The position numbers and the translations under genes are program-made. Below are positions 31,236-42,400 of a DNA stretch of 64,000 bases, in pieces. The first letter of the stretch is position 1. Each line of letters begins with the position of its first letter. This stretch comes from Mycocentrospora acerina (taxonomy: Eukaryota > Ascomycota > Dothideomycetes > Pleosporales): assembly GCA_022701365.1 (NCBI GenBank), contig JAKUHH010000151.1, positions 29,001 through 93,000 of the forward strand. The letters are read 5' to 3'. The notes under the pieces were generated by a model, which was given only the letters and a program-made list of their open reading frames with translations, did not search any database and was not told the origin of the DNA.

Positions 31236-32400
31236 TCACAGTCTTGCCTTTTGTTCTCCAGATCTAGCCTCTGGGCCTTCGTTGATCCTCAGTATTGCCC
31301 TCCCCCACGCCTTGTGTGTCTGTGCGTCTTCCAGAGCCCGAGGAACCGCCTCTAGGCCTTGATATGTCTCCTTGTAAATGACAGGCTGTATACTGCCACC
31401 GTCCACCAATCTCATAAACCCATCCCAAGCATTCCTTGTCTTCTGCGGGTCTCTCCTTCCGTCTTCGCCAAATCTCTGCATTTGTTGTTAGCAACCCGGC
31501 TGCTTCACCTTGCAACTCAGTATTGATCAAAGTTGTGCACTCACATAACCAACAATCTTGACGCCCTTCAACAGCACCCGATTAACTCTGATCTTCTCCA
31601 TATCCCCACCTCTCGCCGCAAATCCCACAACCACCAGCCTGCCCCTGTACCTCAAGCACCTCACTCCGCTCTCCACAGCCCCAATCCCATCAAACACAAG
31701 GTGGACGCCTTCTCCCCCTGCGGCCTCTCTAACTCTCTCCTCCCATCCATCCTCTCGATAATCCACAACAGCGTCTGCTCCAACCCTCCTCACCACCTCG
31801 GTCTTCTCTCCACCCCCAACAACAGCAACAACTCTAGCCCCCACAGCCTTAGCAATCTGCACAGCCATAACACCCAACCCTCCACTAGCACCAAGCACAC
31901 AAACCCACTCCCCACTCTTCAACTCTCCAACATCCATCAACGCGCCATAACTCACAGCACCACTCGCGCCCACTGCACATGCCTCGGCGTTACTCCATTG
32001 CTGTGGGACGCGCCGCACGCTCGTCTCAGGCACACAGATGGATTCTGCAAATGCACCCAACCCGCCTCCGAAGATCCTGGCACCAGGCTGGAAGGAAGAG
32101 CTCGGTGGGCTGGTGACTACGATGCCCGAGAACTCTGTGCCGAGAATAAAAGGAGGTTTGACGTGGCGCCGGTTGTTTTGGTGCAGGCCTTGTGCGTAGA
32201 GGAGGTCGACGTGGGTTAGTGCTGCATGGGTGATTTTTATGGTTAGATCTTGAGAAGATTTTGGATCCGGTGCGTGAACGGCTTTTGGAGATAGAGTGGT
32301 GAGGCTCTGGATAGTGTTAGCTACATCTTATACGTGTTCAGATATAACATGAGAAGGCTAAGTTTACCGTGACGAAATCAGATATTTGAATGGCTTTCAT
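31236..32400 (-). CDS. Quinone-reductase-like MDR oxidoreductase with possible PTS1
   Basis: Three exons, 32400-32368, 32306-31545 and 31475-31236, all joined in phase 0; 344 residues. The short first exon encodes MKAIQISDFVT, the normal start of quinone-oxidoreductase-type MDR proteins, then SLTTLSPKAV follows. Domain marks: GTEFSGIVV in the GroES-like half, LGASGGLGVMAVQIAKAVGA in the nucleotide-binding half, GAVESGVRCLRYRGRLVVVGF, and a C-terminal RAILRINE. No zinc ligands are seen. The last residues are GEQKARL; ARL fits the peroxisomal targeting signal type 1 pattern, so a peroxisomal form is plausible. The gene lies 333 bases downstream of a Zn2Cys6 factor gene on the same strand. Confidence 0.88.
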
Positions 32401-32733
32401 GATGGAGTGAGCAAACTGGTATTTACAATTCCTGAAATAATCGATTTGCGTCCCAATAGCAAGCAGATGATGTGGGAGAGCAGGATGGATGTCATTGCAG
32501 TTCACAGTGCATGTAGCGGGAGATCGACACGTGGGGGCTATTCAGCCTCGGTAACTACGTCTTCTACGACTGTCACAACACCACAGCATTTGGGTTCCAA
32601 GCAGGCAGCTGCTCCCCTACGACAAATACATGGTCGTACGAGCAAGCACGTTGAAAAACATCTGCTATCTATAGCTGCTACCACTTTGTGTACCAGCACT
32701 GTACTTTGCATTTTTAAATCTTTTCCCGCGTCG
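32401..32733. other. Intergenic, promoter of the quinone-reductase-like gene
   Basis: Gap between the Zn2Cys6 factor stop and the reductase start, both on the minus strand. Only short frames; nothing distinctive seen. Confidence 0.5.
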
Positions 32734-35034
32734 TCATGAATATTGACCTGTGGCCAGTGAAACCATGCTATCAAAAAATGGATTATAGTCCAAGGAATCC
32801 TGCATATTACACATAATATCTTCAAAATCCATATCGAGCATGTCGGTGTCGAAGTGAAACGGCATTGTTTCATCCTCTGGAAGAGGCATCTGGGACGCTG
32901 AACGTAATGTGGTCTCTACGCCTTCGACACCAACGAGGGATATGTTTGGCACATTACTGGCCATGTTTGTGCAGAGTCTGTTTTGTGGAGCCTGTGCAAT
33001 CAACCGCGCATCCGCAACCGCTTTCGTATACCTTTCAATCAGAGAGCTGAGTATCCGAGTACCATGAGCAGCGACGGAACTGGTGGGGAAGAGTCCTAAA
33101 TACTCAATCGCTTTCTGCACGTAAGTATAGTTCTCTTGAGCTTCGTGATCTCGATCCGCGCGATGGAAGAGGACGACAGCGAGGCACATTCCAGCTGTTA
33201 CCACAAAAGCTTGTTCGACCCACCACTGTGGCTCATTGGGCTCCCGAGTATTGTACGAGTCGATTGTGGTCCTTGCAGCGTTTACACACGCCCATCTGCT
33301 GTACATATATCTAGGTTCTTTGAAACTCTTGTTCAGAAATCCTTGATGTATCTGGATTGTCTCGTGATTAGAGGATGACTGACGCATTCGCCGTGCCCAT
33401 TTTGCCCAGCTTGGCCACCTAGGATTAACTGGAAATCGAGGAGATAGCCATGCTGGGACTTTGTTTGCGTAGTTAGAGCGGCAGTCTCCCTCGTACTTGA
33501 GAACCAAAGCATATCTAGTCGTATCGTCCGCATCTCTAGCGTCGGCCATAGCATGGGAAAACTCAAGCATCGTAAGGGCATTATCGAAAAGGAAGTTCCC
33601 GACATGAGCAAATGTTGGTGTAGAGTCGTCAGTTGGCGTTGCTGTTTCCTCATCGAGAGGTCGAGGCCTTGAGGTTATGAAGTGGTTACTTCGAATGGTT
33701 GAGATGTAGGTGTTTTGTGAAGCTGAAATGAGCCAGTCTTGAGCGGTTATTGTATACCAGGTTCGTCGGCCTACTTCACGCTCAATTAAAGCCTTCTTCT
33801 GCTCTGCAGTAAAATCGGACGATCGCTCATCATCGGGATGTGGTCCCAACCTGATCAGTGTCAAAAGTAGTATCTCGGCCCAAGTTACAGTTCACTTACC
33901 TGTGAAGATCCAAGCCTTTGGCAATAACCAGAGCTACATTTCTCAAGGCTAGCCATTGGTTTGTAGAGCCTGCTAGATGCTCGTACGCATGCATTATGTA
34001 TATTGCTTGGATGGAATAGATATGGTACTGAGAGGTGTAGTTTCCAAGGTTCAAACATGCAACTGTGGCAACACCCCACTCGCGAGAAAATTTTACTTTG
34101 TCGTCGACAGAAAACCCCCAATCAAGGGACACATCTTCTGGACAACCAATGATCCCAGAAGAAAGTATGGCAAACAAAAGAGCCGTCCAACGCCAGTCCA
34201 GTTCATGTAACTTCAGCTCGTCAGAGATTCCATAGGCTTGCTTCAAGTCTCGACGAAAACTGGGACCATGATATGTGCCAATCATCCAGTACAGCATGTA
34301 CCGCTCGTAGTAATCAGTGATTCGAATAACGTTCTCTTTAGAAGGCAGAATCGACTGAAGGTGTTGAGTCTCAGCAGCCCTTGCAACAGGCGAATAGCAG
34401 GTAGAGAAACCTTCGGGCACACTGATTCGGGCCCTACTAGTCTGTGTATACCTAGCGTCTTGATCTAAGAGTCCTTGATCATGAGCAGGCGAGTCTTTTT
34501 CATAGAGTATGGTTCCAATGCTAGCGTTGAAGAGATTCTCTCCGCTAGCAGGAAAGTTCTCCGCAGAAGACGGTGTCAGCACTGGTGATCGGCCTGAAAT
34601 AGAAACAGATGTTGATGTCTGAGGTAGTAGTGACCATGGACGAATACTTGTCGGTAGATTCTGTAGAGGTGGGTCTACAGACAGAGATGTCTTTCTTGAG
34701 CTGGCAGGGGAATGTGAAGATCGTTGTTGTCCTTCAAGATCCTGTCGTTTTGGGTATTTTCTGTGGACAGAAGGATTGTAACCATGAATCCACTTTGTCG
34801 TGCAAAGTTCGCCCTCATTATTTAAAACACATCTTGTGCAAGGCGACTTCCTATCGCATTTTTGCCTGCGCTGACTACCTGAATCCCAGTGTTTGAAGTC
34901 AGCAAATTGCCTTAAAGTAGGAGAGTTGACACCAATTACAAGTCCTGAATTCGGTTCACAACAAGAGAAAAGCGTCACAAGGCTTGATAGGGATTGTACT
35001 AACATCGCGTGCAAGTTTGGCGTTGTTTGGGCAT
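32734..35034 (-). CDS. Zn2Cys6 fungal-specific transcription factor
   Basis: Three exons, 35034-35004, 34878-33900 and 33850-32734, total 708 residues. The first exon is only 31 bases and its last base completes the second zinc cysteine; the join gives CTRCSQRRQKCDRKSPCTRC followed by VLNNEGELC, a textbook C-x2-C-x6-C-x5-C-x2-C-x8-C cluster at residues 8-36. The second join reads GLDLHR-LGPHPDDERSS. The middle region (about 200-560) matches the fungal-specific regulatory domain with helix-rich text such as HELDWRWTALLFAILSSG. The N-terminus is at once the DNA-binding domain, so no upstream exon is needed. Targets are unknown; the adjacent reductase is one candidate. Confidence 0.92.
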
Positions 35035-36141
35035 GATGACCAAGCAGAGAAGGTATGCCTCAAATTCTTATGATAATGAGAAAGGGAGGCCCCACGCATT
35101 TGGTGTGACAAGTCGCGAAGATGACGACTGAGGAGACGACCTTGCTTGAGGCTGGCAATACTCGTAAACTCGCTGTGATTTTCACGTCAATAGCTTCGTG
35201 TAATCGCACTTTGGGACTTGAGATTGTGGAGACATGAGTGTGGAAGCAACAAATGCGTCTACGACGCGCTCCGGCACTTGCATTACGGCATCAACGATCG
35301 GCGCGTGGCACGGAGTCGAGCAATCGGACCGTCTGCATGGTCCGAGCACTCGGAGTATCGAAGGAACGCCAACCGATACCATACTGATCTTGGATGGCCA
35401 GGTAATCGCAGGCAAAAAGAGTCGGCGGATTATTGTTTTTAAGTGTAGTTTTACTTTTGATCTCTTGTTACATCTCCTGTTACATCTCTTGCAGTAGCGG
35501 GTTCCGAAAGCGATTTGTTTCTGGGTAGTTCTCGGTGGACGAAGGTTCGCCGGTATTTGTAGAACAGTGAAGAAGAGGGTACAGCCAACAATTGTATCAA
35601 GACATCTATTTATTAATGATTTGCTCGCCCACAAACTATAGCTGCTTTTTTCGGTTTCCCTCAGCCGTTATTTCGTGATTAAGTTCATCTAAAGCAAAGA
35701 CGAACTGTCATGTGTAAAAACTCCATCTCTTCTTGCTTATTTGTGACTTGATCAGCTCCAAAAAAACGCACTTGACTCATACCCTAGAACATTCTTCCTC
35801 CATTTCACTCTATTCCTACCGTGATGCGATATAGGAGACGCCTCTGGTATTAGGGCCTCAATAGTAATTTTGGTGTAAAGTGACAGCATTCTCCAATCAC
35901 ATGTATACACTCGTTTGCACTCCTCAATGTCATCCACGCAACTATGTGTCTGGGATTCGATTCAACCAATTCCACTAGACCAAGGTAGTTTTTATTCACA
36001 AAAAAAGAGATGCATACATTGCGGTTCCCAAAAAGATGGGTGTTAAATTGCATAAGATATTTGATGAGCATATCGCTCGACTGGCTGTTTAGGCTGCCCA
36101 CTACGAACATCGCACAGTTACCACCAGTCGGCGGGAGCAAC
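35035..36141. other. Intergenic region, no gene supported
   Basis: 1.1 kb between the Zn2Cys6 factor start and the Atg28-like stop, both on the minus strand. Frames of 60-150 codons occur (for example minus strand 35634-35182) but show no motif and mixed frames. The right part is likely factor promoter seen from its far end and Atg28-like 3' sequence. Confidence 0.5.
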
Positions 36142-37593
36142 TTAGTCGGTGTCCGTATCGTGATGCGAGATCATAAGTTCGGGGTCTGGGTCATCGTCAT
36201 CCGAAGAGCTTTGCCGATGCTGGACAGGCTTGGTCGGGGAATGACTTATTCTAATAGCAGAGATTAACAGATCTTCTTTGGTGTCGGCATTCAAGTCCTT
36301 GTCATCCAGCAGTGTACGTGTAGCCTTCTCTTTCCCCTTACGCTTCATCCCAAGAGCCTCCTCTAGAAGCCCTTTTCCCTGCTTGAACGCTTCTAGCTCC
36401 GCGCCGATGGCACAGACAAGCAGGTTCCAATTCCTCGAAGATGCGAATTCTAGCCTTTCGTCAAGGAATTCTATAGTGTTATCCATTTGATCTAGTAATG
36501 CTAAAGGATCTGGGGTAGCGCTCCGTCCCACTTGTTGCATATAGCTTTGGAGACTCATCTCATAGTCCGCCACCTTTGTAACTACGTCGTTCCACATTAC
36601 TGCACCTTCTTCGAGTGCGGCACGATCAACATCAACTTCTTCACACTTCTCAGCTAGTCTTGCATACTCATCCTGCCAGTACTCGCGCGCCATTTCGAGA
36701 GTTCGTCGCTTGGCAGGGAGCGAAGGAAAAGGTGACGAGGAAAGCGGCGTGTGATTTGTGTTTGGAGGACGTGCCAGGAAGCTTGTGACCTCCTTGTCTA
36801 ATATGGAAAGGGATGATTTGTAAGACGACAGCTTAGCCTCTACTGAATTCTGTGCATCTGCAAGCTCGTCAACGACCCGTCGATGTCGCCTCTTGAGTGT
36901 CCATAGTTCCTCTTCTTTCTGTCTTATAAGTTGCTCAAGCTTTGATGCTTCAGTCTGAAGGGTGATGGTCTTTGCGCTCGCATCTTCACCTTCAATATCT
37001 TGGATCTTGGCCACTAAACGTGAACGCTTTTGGCTCCAAGACTCTGTCTTTTCCGCTGCAACTTGCAAGTTTTTCAGGTTCTGGTCCATTATATCCAGCT
37101 CCTCAGCTTTCACGCTTGCCAGTTGTCTCACACGTTTAAAGATGCCTAGCCTCGCCGTATTCAAGCCCACCTTCTTCTTCCTGGACAAGTTTAGGTTGTT
37201 TCCATTGTCAATGCCTCTATCTGTGGATCGAACACTGCTAACCGTTGGTGTGGTGCTACCGTTCGACACCAGGTCGTCTGGTGGTGTGTCATTCCCACCC
37301 AGACCAGTCATTAGGCCATCTGCCTGTGTGTCGAGTAGCTCTTGAAGCTGCTTCTCGAGATAACGTGCCCGTCGTTGCAAGGCAAGGAGATCATCGGGGA
37401 TTCGAGGCGGCGGCGATATACTCGTTTTGGGCACGCTCCATAGTACTGACGATGTGACTGGGGGCGGCACGCGAGGTGATGGTGGAGAGTTGTACCGTGG
37501 CAGCTCATAGTCGCGTGCATTTGGGTCTTCGAAGGACTTGCGAAACTTTGGGGGAGGAGAGAGCGACCCCAGTACCGAGTTGAATAGCGACAT
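36142..37593 (-). CDS. Atg28-like coiled-coil autophagy protein
   Basis: A 483-residue, intron-free protein. The Pro/Ser-rich N-terminus contains PPKFRKSFEDPNARDYELP; coiled coils follow at about 70-95 (LLALQRRARYLEKQLQELLD) and 150-270 (basic and Glu-rich heptads, e.g. KLEQLIRQKEEELWTLKRRH), and a further helical part leads to an acidic tail with SSSDDDDPDPE. This layout fits fungal Atg28-like proteins described in pexophagy and Atg17-complex work; the name rests on overall resemblance and no catalytic motif can confirm it. It diverges from the ribosomal protein S2 gene across 684 bases. Confidence 0.7.
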   Translation of the reverse strand: MSLFNSVLGSLSPPPKFRKSFEDPNARDYELPRYNSPPSPRVPPPVTSSVLWSVPKTSISPPPRIPDDLLALQRRARYLEKQLQELLDTQADGLMTGLGGNDTPPDDLVSNGSTTPTVSSVRSTDRGIDNGNNLNLSRKKKVGLNTARLGIFKRVRQLASVKAEELDIMDQNLKNLQVAAEKTESWSQKRSRLVAKIQDIEGEDASAKTITLQTEASKLEQLIRQKEEELWTLKRRHRRVVDELADAQNSVEAKLSSYKSSLSILDKEVTSFLARPPNTNHTPLSSSPFPSLPAKRRTLEMAREYWQDEYARLAEKCEEVDVDRAALEEGAVMWNDVVTKVADYEMSLQSYMQQVGRSATPDPLALLDQMDNTIEFLDERLEFASSRNWNLLVCAIGAELEAFKQGKGLLEEALGMKRKGKEKATRTLLDDKDLNADTKEDLLISAIRISHSPTKPVQHRQSSSDDDDPDPELMISHHDTDTD

Positions 37594-38277
37594 GGCAGAA
37601 TAAATGACGGGTATCGATGGTGTTCAGAAATGTGGACAGATTCTGGGGAAAGCTACGTCAAATGTTCAGGTGAGCTTTGTCGGGTTTGGCATGTGAACGA
37701 ATCAATGGCTTGCATGGTTCTTAGTCAGCCATGAACCAGGCAAGTGCAGATGACCATGTTTGTTTGCGTGATGTACACAACGATGGCGCTGTCTCACGGA
37801 TCACAAGGGAGGGGAATACTAGTGAGCTTCATGATTACTTTGCCTTATTATCAACGTGATAGTGTAAGGAGGTTGCTGCAGGGGGCAAGGATGCTTTGTA
37901 CTGTGTAATCCACCCGTATGTTTGCGTGGAGTACCATCAATACAGCACTCATTTATTTGCTAGAAGCAGTGGATAATAAATGTTTCTAGTAAATAAAGTG
38001 GTTCGCCTGAAAGAAAGACGTCGTGGTTAGTTTACGCAAGCTTGTGTCACATTCACGACCTCCTGTCCTGCGAAGATGCTGTCCCGCTAACACTCGCTTA
38101 GCAATCCCGCTAAGAGTCGTGGTATCGGCCTCGCACACCATTTTCTCTACGACAACGAGCCTATCGCGACTTGAACACTAACCCAGGACCACCACATTGT
38201 ATGTTTTGCCTGTTGCACCTGTACTGAAATTGCTGACAACGCGCCTATAGCAGCCGTCCAAATCCCCGAAATACATT
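37594..38277. promoter_or_regulatory. Divergent promoter, Atg28-like / ribosomal protein S2
   Basis: Between two divergent start codons. The element TCCCGCTAA occurs twice in the plus sense, at 38082-38090 and 38105-38113, with CGCTTAGC between them, roughly 165-195 bases before the S2 start codon. No coding frame is supported. Confidence 0.5.
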
Positions 38278-39191
38278 ATGGCTGACGCTCCCGCCCCCGC
38301 TCGCGGCGGATTCGGATCTCGTGGTGACCGTGGAGGTGACCGTGGTCGTGGCCGCGGTCGTGGACGTGGTCGCCGTGGCGGCAAGACTGAAGTACGCAAT
38401 CCAGCCGAGAAGAATATATGATATGGACGGGCGTTGACAACTGGCACAGGAGAAGGAGTGGCAGCCTGTCACCAAGCTCGGCCGTCTCGTAAAGGCCGGC
38501 AAGATCAAGAGCATGGAGGAGATGTATGTGCACCTTAAACTGGATGAATTGCAAGAAACATCTACACACGCAGTCCAAGAACTGACGCGCCCACAGCTAC
38601 CTCCACTCGCTCCCCATCAAGGAGTACCAGATCGTCGACTTCTTCCTCCCCAAGCTCAAGGATGAGGTCATGAAGATCAAGCCCGTCCAGAAGCAGACCC
38701 GTGCCGGTCAGCGTACCCGCTTCAAGGCCATCGTTGTCATCGGTGACTCTGAGGGCCACATCGGTCTCGGAATCAAGACCTCCAAGGAAGTCGCGACTGC
38801 TATCCGCGCCGCCATCATCATCGCCAAGCTCTCCGTTGTCCCCATCCGACGAGGATACTGGGGTACCAACCTCGGTGAGCCTCACTCGCTCCCCACCAAG
38901 GAGAGCGGCAAGTGCGGTTCCGTCACTGTCCGTCTCATCCCTGCGCCCCGCGGTACTGGTCTCGTTGCCTCGCCCGCTGTCAAGCGTCTGTTGCAGCTTG
39001 CTGGTGTCGCCGACATCTACACTGCCTCGTCTGGTTCCACAAAGACTCTTGAGAACACCCTCAAGGCTACCTTCGTCGCCGTCGCCAACACCTACGGCTT
39101 CCTTACACCCAACCTGTGGAAGGAGACTCGTCTTACGCGATCGCCGCTCGAGGAGTACAGCGACATTCTCCGCGAGGGCAAGAGGTATTAG
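38278..39191 (+). CDS. RPS2: 40S ribosomal protein S2 (uS5)
   Basis: Three exons, 38278-38391, 38450-38523 and 38597-39191, total 260 residues, with introns of 58 and 73 bases. The start is MADAPAPARGGFGSRGDRGG and an RGR-rich N-terminus (RGRGRGRGRGRRGG), a likely arginine-methylation target in this protein family. Exon 2 holds EKEWQPVTKLGRLVKAGKIK; exon 3 holds the S5 double-stranded-RNA-binding fold (TRAGQRTRFKAIVVIGDSEG) and the C-terminal domain (RGTGLVASPAVKRLLQLAGV). Codon use is strongly biased to C-ending codons, as for highly expressed genes. No snoRNA was recognised in the introns. Confidence 0.97.
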
Positions 39192-41114
39192 AGTATGGTG
39201 TGACGACGATTACGGGTCTTTTTCTAGCATTCCTGGGTTATGGCGCGGGGTAAATGCATTGGGACCTCGCCTATGTACCTGCCGATAGGGCTGAGTTCTT
39301 CGGCATGAAAATGAACAACTTCATTTGACGACCTTCAAACATAAATCTTCAGTAAATTATTCTTTGAGTGGTGTAACTTTGAAGTCTTATCCCTTCAACA
39401 TGTGTATCTGGAATTACCGCTGATGACAGTTTTAATGATCGATACAAAGATATACCAACATGTGCTACTGGGATTCGAAAACAGTGGTACCTCAAGAAGG
39501 CAATGCGTTGAAAACGACATGGCGCTACTGCAAAGCAACACTTCTAAAATATTATCACAACTCCTATATATGCAATAATAGGCGGAGTGCAATGACGACA
39601 AGTACATACAGAATCTCGAATCATTTGTGAACCAATCTCTCGAGGAGCATTTGAAATTTGAAATAGACTAGCACAAGAACCAGAAGAATTTACTCTTTAT
39701 TCTTATACACTTTTGCAACTTGTGAAGTTGTTTCGTATGTGCAGACCCTATACTAGTAAGTAATACTAGCGTGAGGGATTGGTGACACCGCGACGCGTCG
39801 AGATTTCCGCAGACCTTGGTAACCTCACAATTGCCTCTTAGACATGGTAGCTCCTCTTCTCAATATTGCAGGCAGCGGGACAGTCATGTGGCGAATACGT
39901 AAAATAGTACCCTGAAATATAGCTGTAACAATGTGCAATTGTGTCCACTGAGGAAAAGGATAGAACAATCTCTGCTCTTGTCGCTTGGAAAAAAACCTAC
40001 ACCTCCGTAGTTTTGTTCTAGTCTTTCGTCAGCTACGATCTTGTCTGCTAAGAGCTTGATCATCATGTTAGCTGGTACATTGTGGTCTGTACGTTGATCG
40101 TCACTCCCTTGAACTCTTGTTCACACAACGATAGCCGTTTATACGCATTGGATATCTCAACGTACAGAGGGCTTCTGGAATGTTGATATGACCTAGTTCG
40201 AATTGCAAGAACTTGAGCTTTTCTTTTCTCTTGTGTGTCAAATTCATACGCATAGATATCAATCAGACCAAGAAAATTATTTTGACACATCAATTCTTGT
40301 GATGGAAGAGGATGAATATGAGATTTTCCACAGCTTCTTTCTCGAGGGCGAATATGTACACGTCATACGAGTTTTTTATATTGAAGTCCATGCTATAATT
40401 TCGCCACGTCATTTTGATTACTGTCACTTCCGAAAGAACAACTACATGAATCTTGGTAATGATCAGTAAATATTAAGTGCAAGAAAGGGCACTAGATGGG
40501 ATCCTATGTCAAGGATAAAATCGCACGCTGGTTTTGTATGAGGTCTATATATGCAGTATACATAAAGAGAGAGCAAGTGAACATTAAGAGTTGAATGCAA
40601 GATATCCATCTAACAGTGTATTCAGAAGCATATTTTGTTACCAGTACGAGTTGTTAGGGAAATAGATCAAATTGCTTACAGTTTGATCCTAGTGCGCTTG
40701 GAGTTTTAGACTGGTCAGTATAGAACGAAACGTACAATTACTACTTATTTCAAAACATTGACTTTTCAGTATATACTCTGAAGTACAGAGATGTGCTAGA
40801 AAATATAACATTAGCTCTTCTTCCTGGTCACTTACTATGTCATAGTTGCTCCATTTCAATTCCCAGTGAGGTTGCGAGTATGAGTTGTTTATGTTTCATT
40901 AATCAATTATAGGTCACATTGCTACTCTATACTGTGAAGTAAGCCGTGTGGTCTAAACTATAAAGAAAGGCCAAAAAGACGTATATCTTTCTTGGCACAG
41001 GACATGTTCTAAGATTCTAAAGTTTAAACTCCCCTGCAATGCATGTACCCAATCGACCCGTCAAGAGCGACATCCAAGCGACAGCAAACAAAGAAACACT
41101 AGTAAAAGCCGTCC
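39192..41114. other. AT-rich intergenic region, no gene supported
   Basis: 1.9 kb between the S2 stop and the receptor stop (convergent). It is AT-rich with stops in all frames; the longest frames are under 90 codons. A weak direct repeat CAACATGTG...CTGGRATT occurs near 39398 and 39457. Otherwise nothing is seen beyond probable 3' ends at both borders. Confidence 0.55.
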
Positions 41115-42400
41115 TCACCTCGGCATTTGGGCCGTCCCAAGATCCTTACTTCTCCCGCTCTCCTCGCTCCACCTCTCCAGCGGCGATCTTGGCCTTCCCT
41201 TCAGATTCCCTGCCTCCATCTCTTCGTAATCCTCAGGTGCTGCCGGTTCACTGACAACCTTTGTCGTTGTTACCAACTTGATATCTTTGCTACTTGATCC
41301 AATACCGCACAAATCGTCTGAACTCTCACTACTTGACGGTAGCGTAACTTTGCTCCTCGTTTTCGATTTGCCCCCAGCCTCAACAGTGACATTTCCACCA
41401 AAGCGACGTGGCCCGTCGCCCCAAAATGTGGTAAAGGTATCGAATCCGTTCTTATTTGATGGTGGTTCGTCGCTGAAAATCATGATGCGTCGTGTCACCG
41501 TGTAAAGAAGTACGTCGAGCCACCCATTTGATGTGATCATTGCTCCTGAGAGGCAGAGACGAGCTAGCGAAGGAGGGTGTCCAGACATGGCGGCCATGCG
41601 CGCAGAGGCGAGGGGAAGAGTGCAGATCACGTATACGAGGGGGTAGACGACCATGAGGTTGGCGACTGATTTTACACGTCGTTTCTCGGCGGGAGTGTAG
41701 TAGCCGGTACGGATACGGATGAGTAGAGTGGAATATATGATGGCGTAGATGATTGCGTTGCCAAACTCGCTGGAAAAGTTAGCTTTGCTATGTCAGGTGT
41801 TGAGAAAGGGAGAATGTACAAGATGAAAATCCAGACATAGTGTGTCCAAAGTCGTAAGTCTTTCAGGTCAGAGCGAATCCAGCACCACACTCCAGATCGA
41901 ACGTAGAGATCTGTGCCATGTATACCGACTCCAATGGCTGAGACGCCGATGATAAAGATCCAGAGCGCAAGAATGGAGAGGTAGAAGTACCTTGGACCTA
42001 ACCTGAAGTCCAAAATAATCGATGCGAAGGTGTGTAAACCGATTGCGAAGCACCACACTCCACTACCCAAGTCGCCCGTCGAGACCAACCAGCCTTGTGC
42101 AAAGCATATCGGATTGTGCACTACCACAGAGCCCAACCGTAACCATTCCACATTAAGCAGAAAAGCAAGTGCTTGATGTATATCCGCCCAGAGGAGGTTG
42201 AATATCAAGATGACAAACTGGTTGCTCCGCTTCGATTTTATTTGCCATGATATGAGCTTGTATGTCAGAAGAAAGAGCAGCGACACTGAAGAAAAGAAAC
42301 TGATGAATGCCAGGGCAACTACAGCTCGTAACCACGGGTGAATGTGTGGTGGGAGTTGGAAGGTGATCAAGTCGGCGTCCAGATCCTCCAGGTTAACCAT
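41115..42400 (-). CDS. Seven-helix receptor, Git3/cAMP-receptor-like GPCR
   Basis: Two exons, 42400-41820 and 41769-41115, with a 50-base intron (GTACAT...CAG); 411 residues. The join lies inside the fifth helix and restores WIFIFEFGNAIIYAIIYSTL. Seven hydrophobic segments are visible: about residues 23-48, 60-83, 103-125, 135-158, 186-212, 226-250 and 265-290; the loop between helices 5 and 6 carries TPAEKRRVKSVANL. The 120-residue Ser-rich cytoplasmic tail suits phosphorylation. This helix pattern fits fungal glucose/cAMP-receptor-like GPCRs that act on G-alpha and cAMP signalling. The ligand is unknown. Confidence 0.85.
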
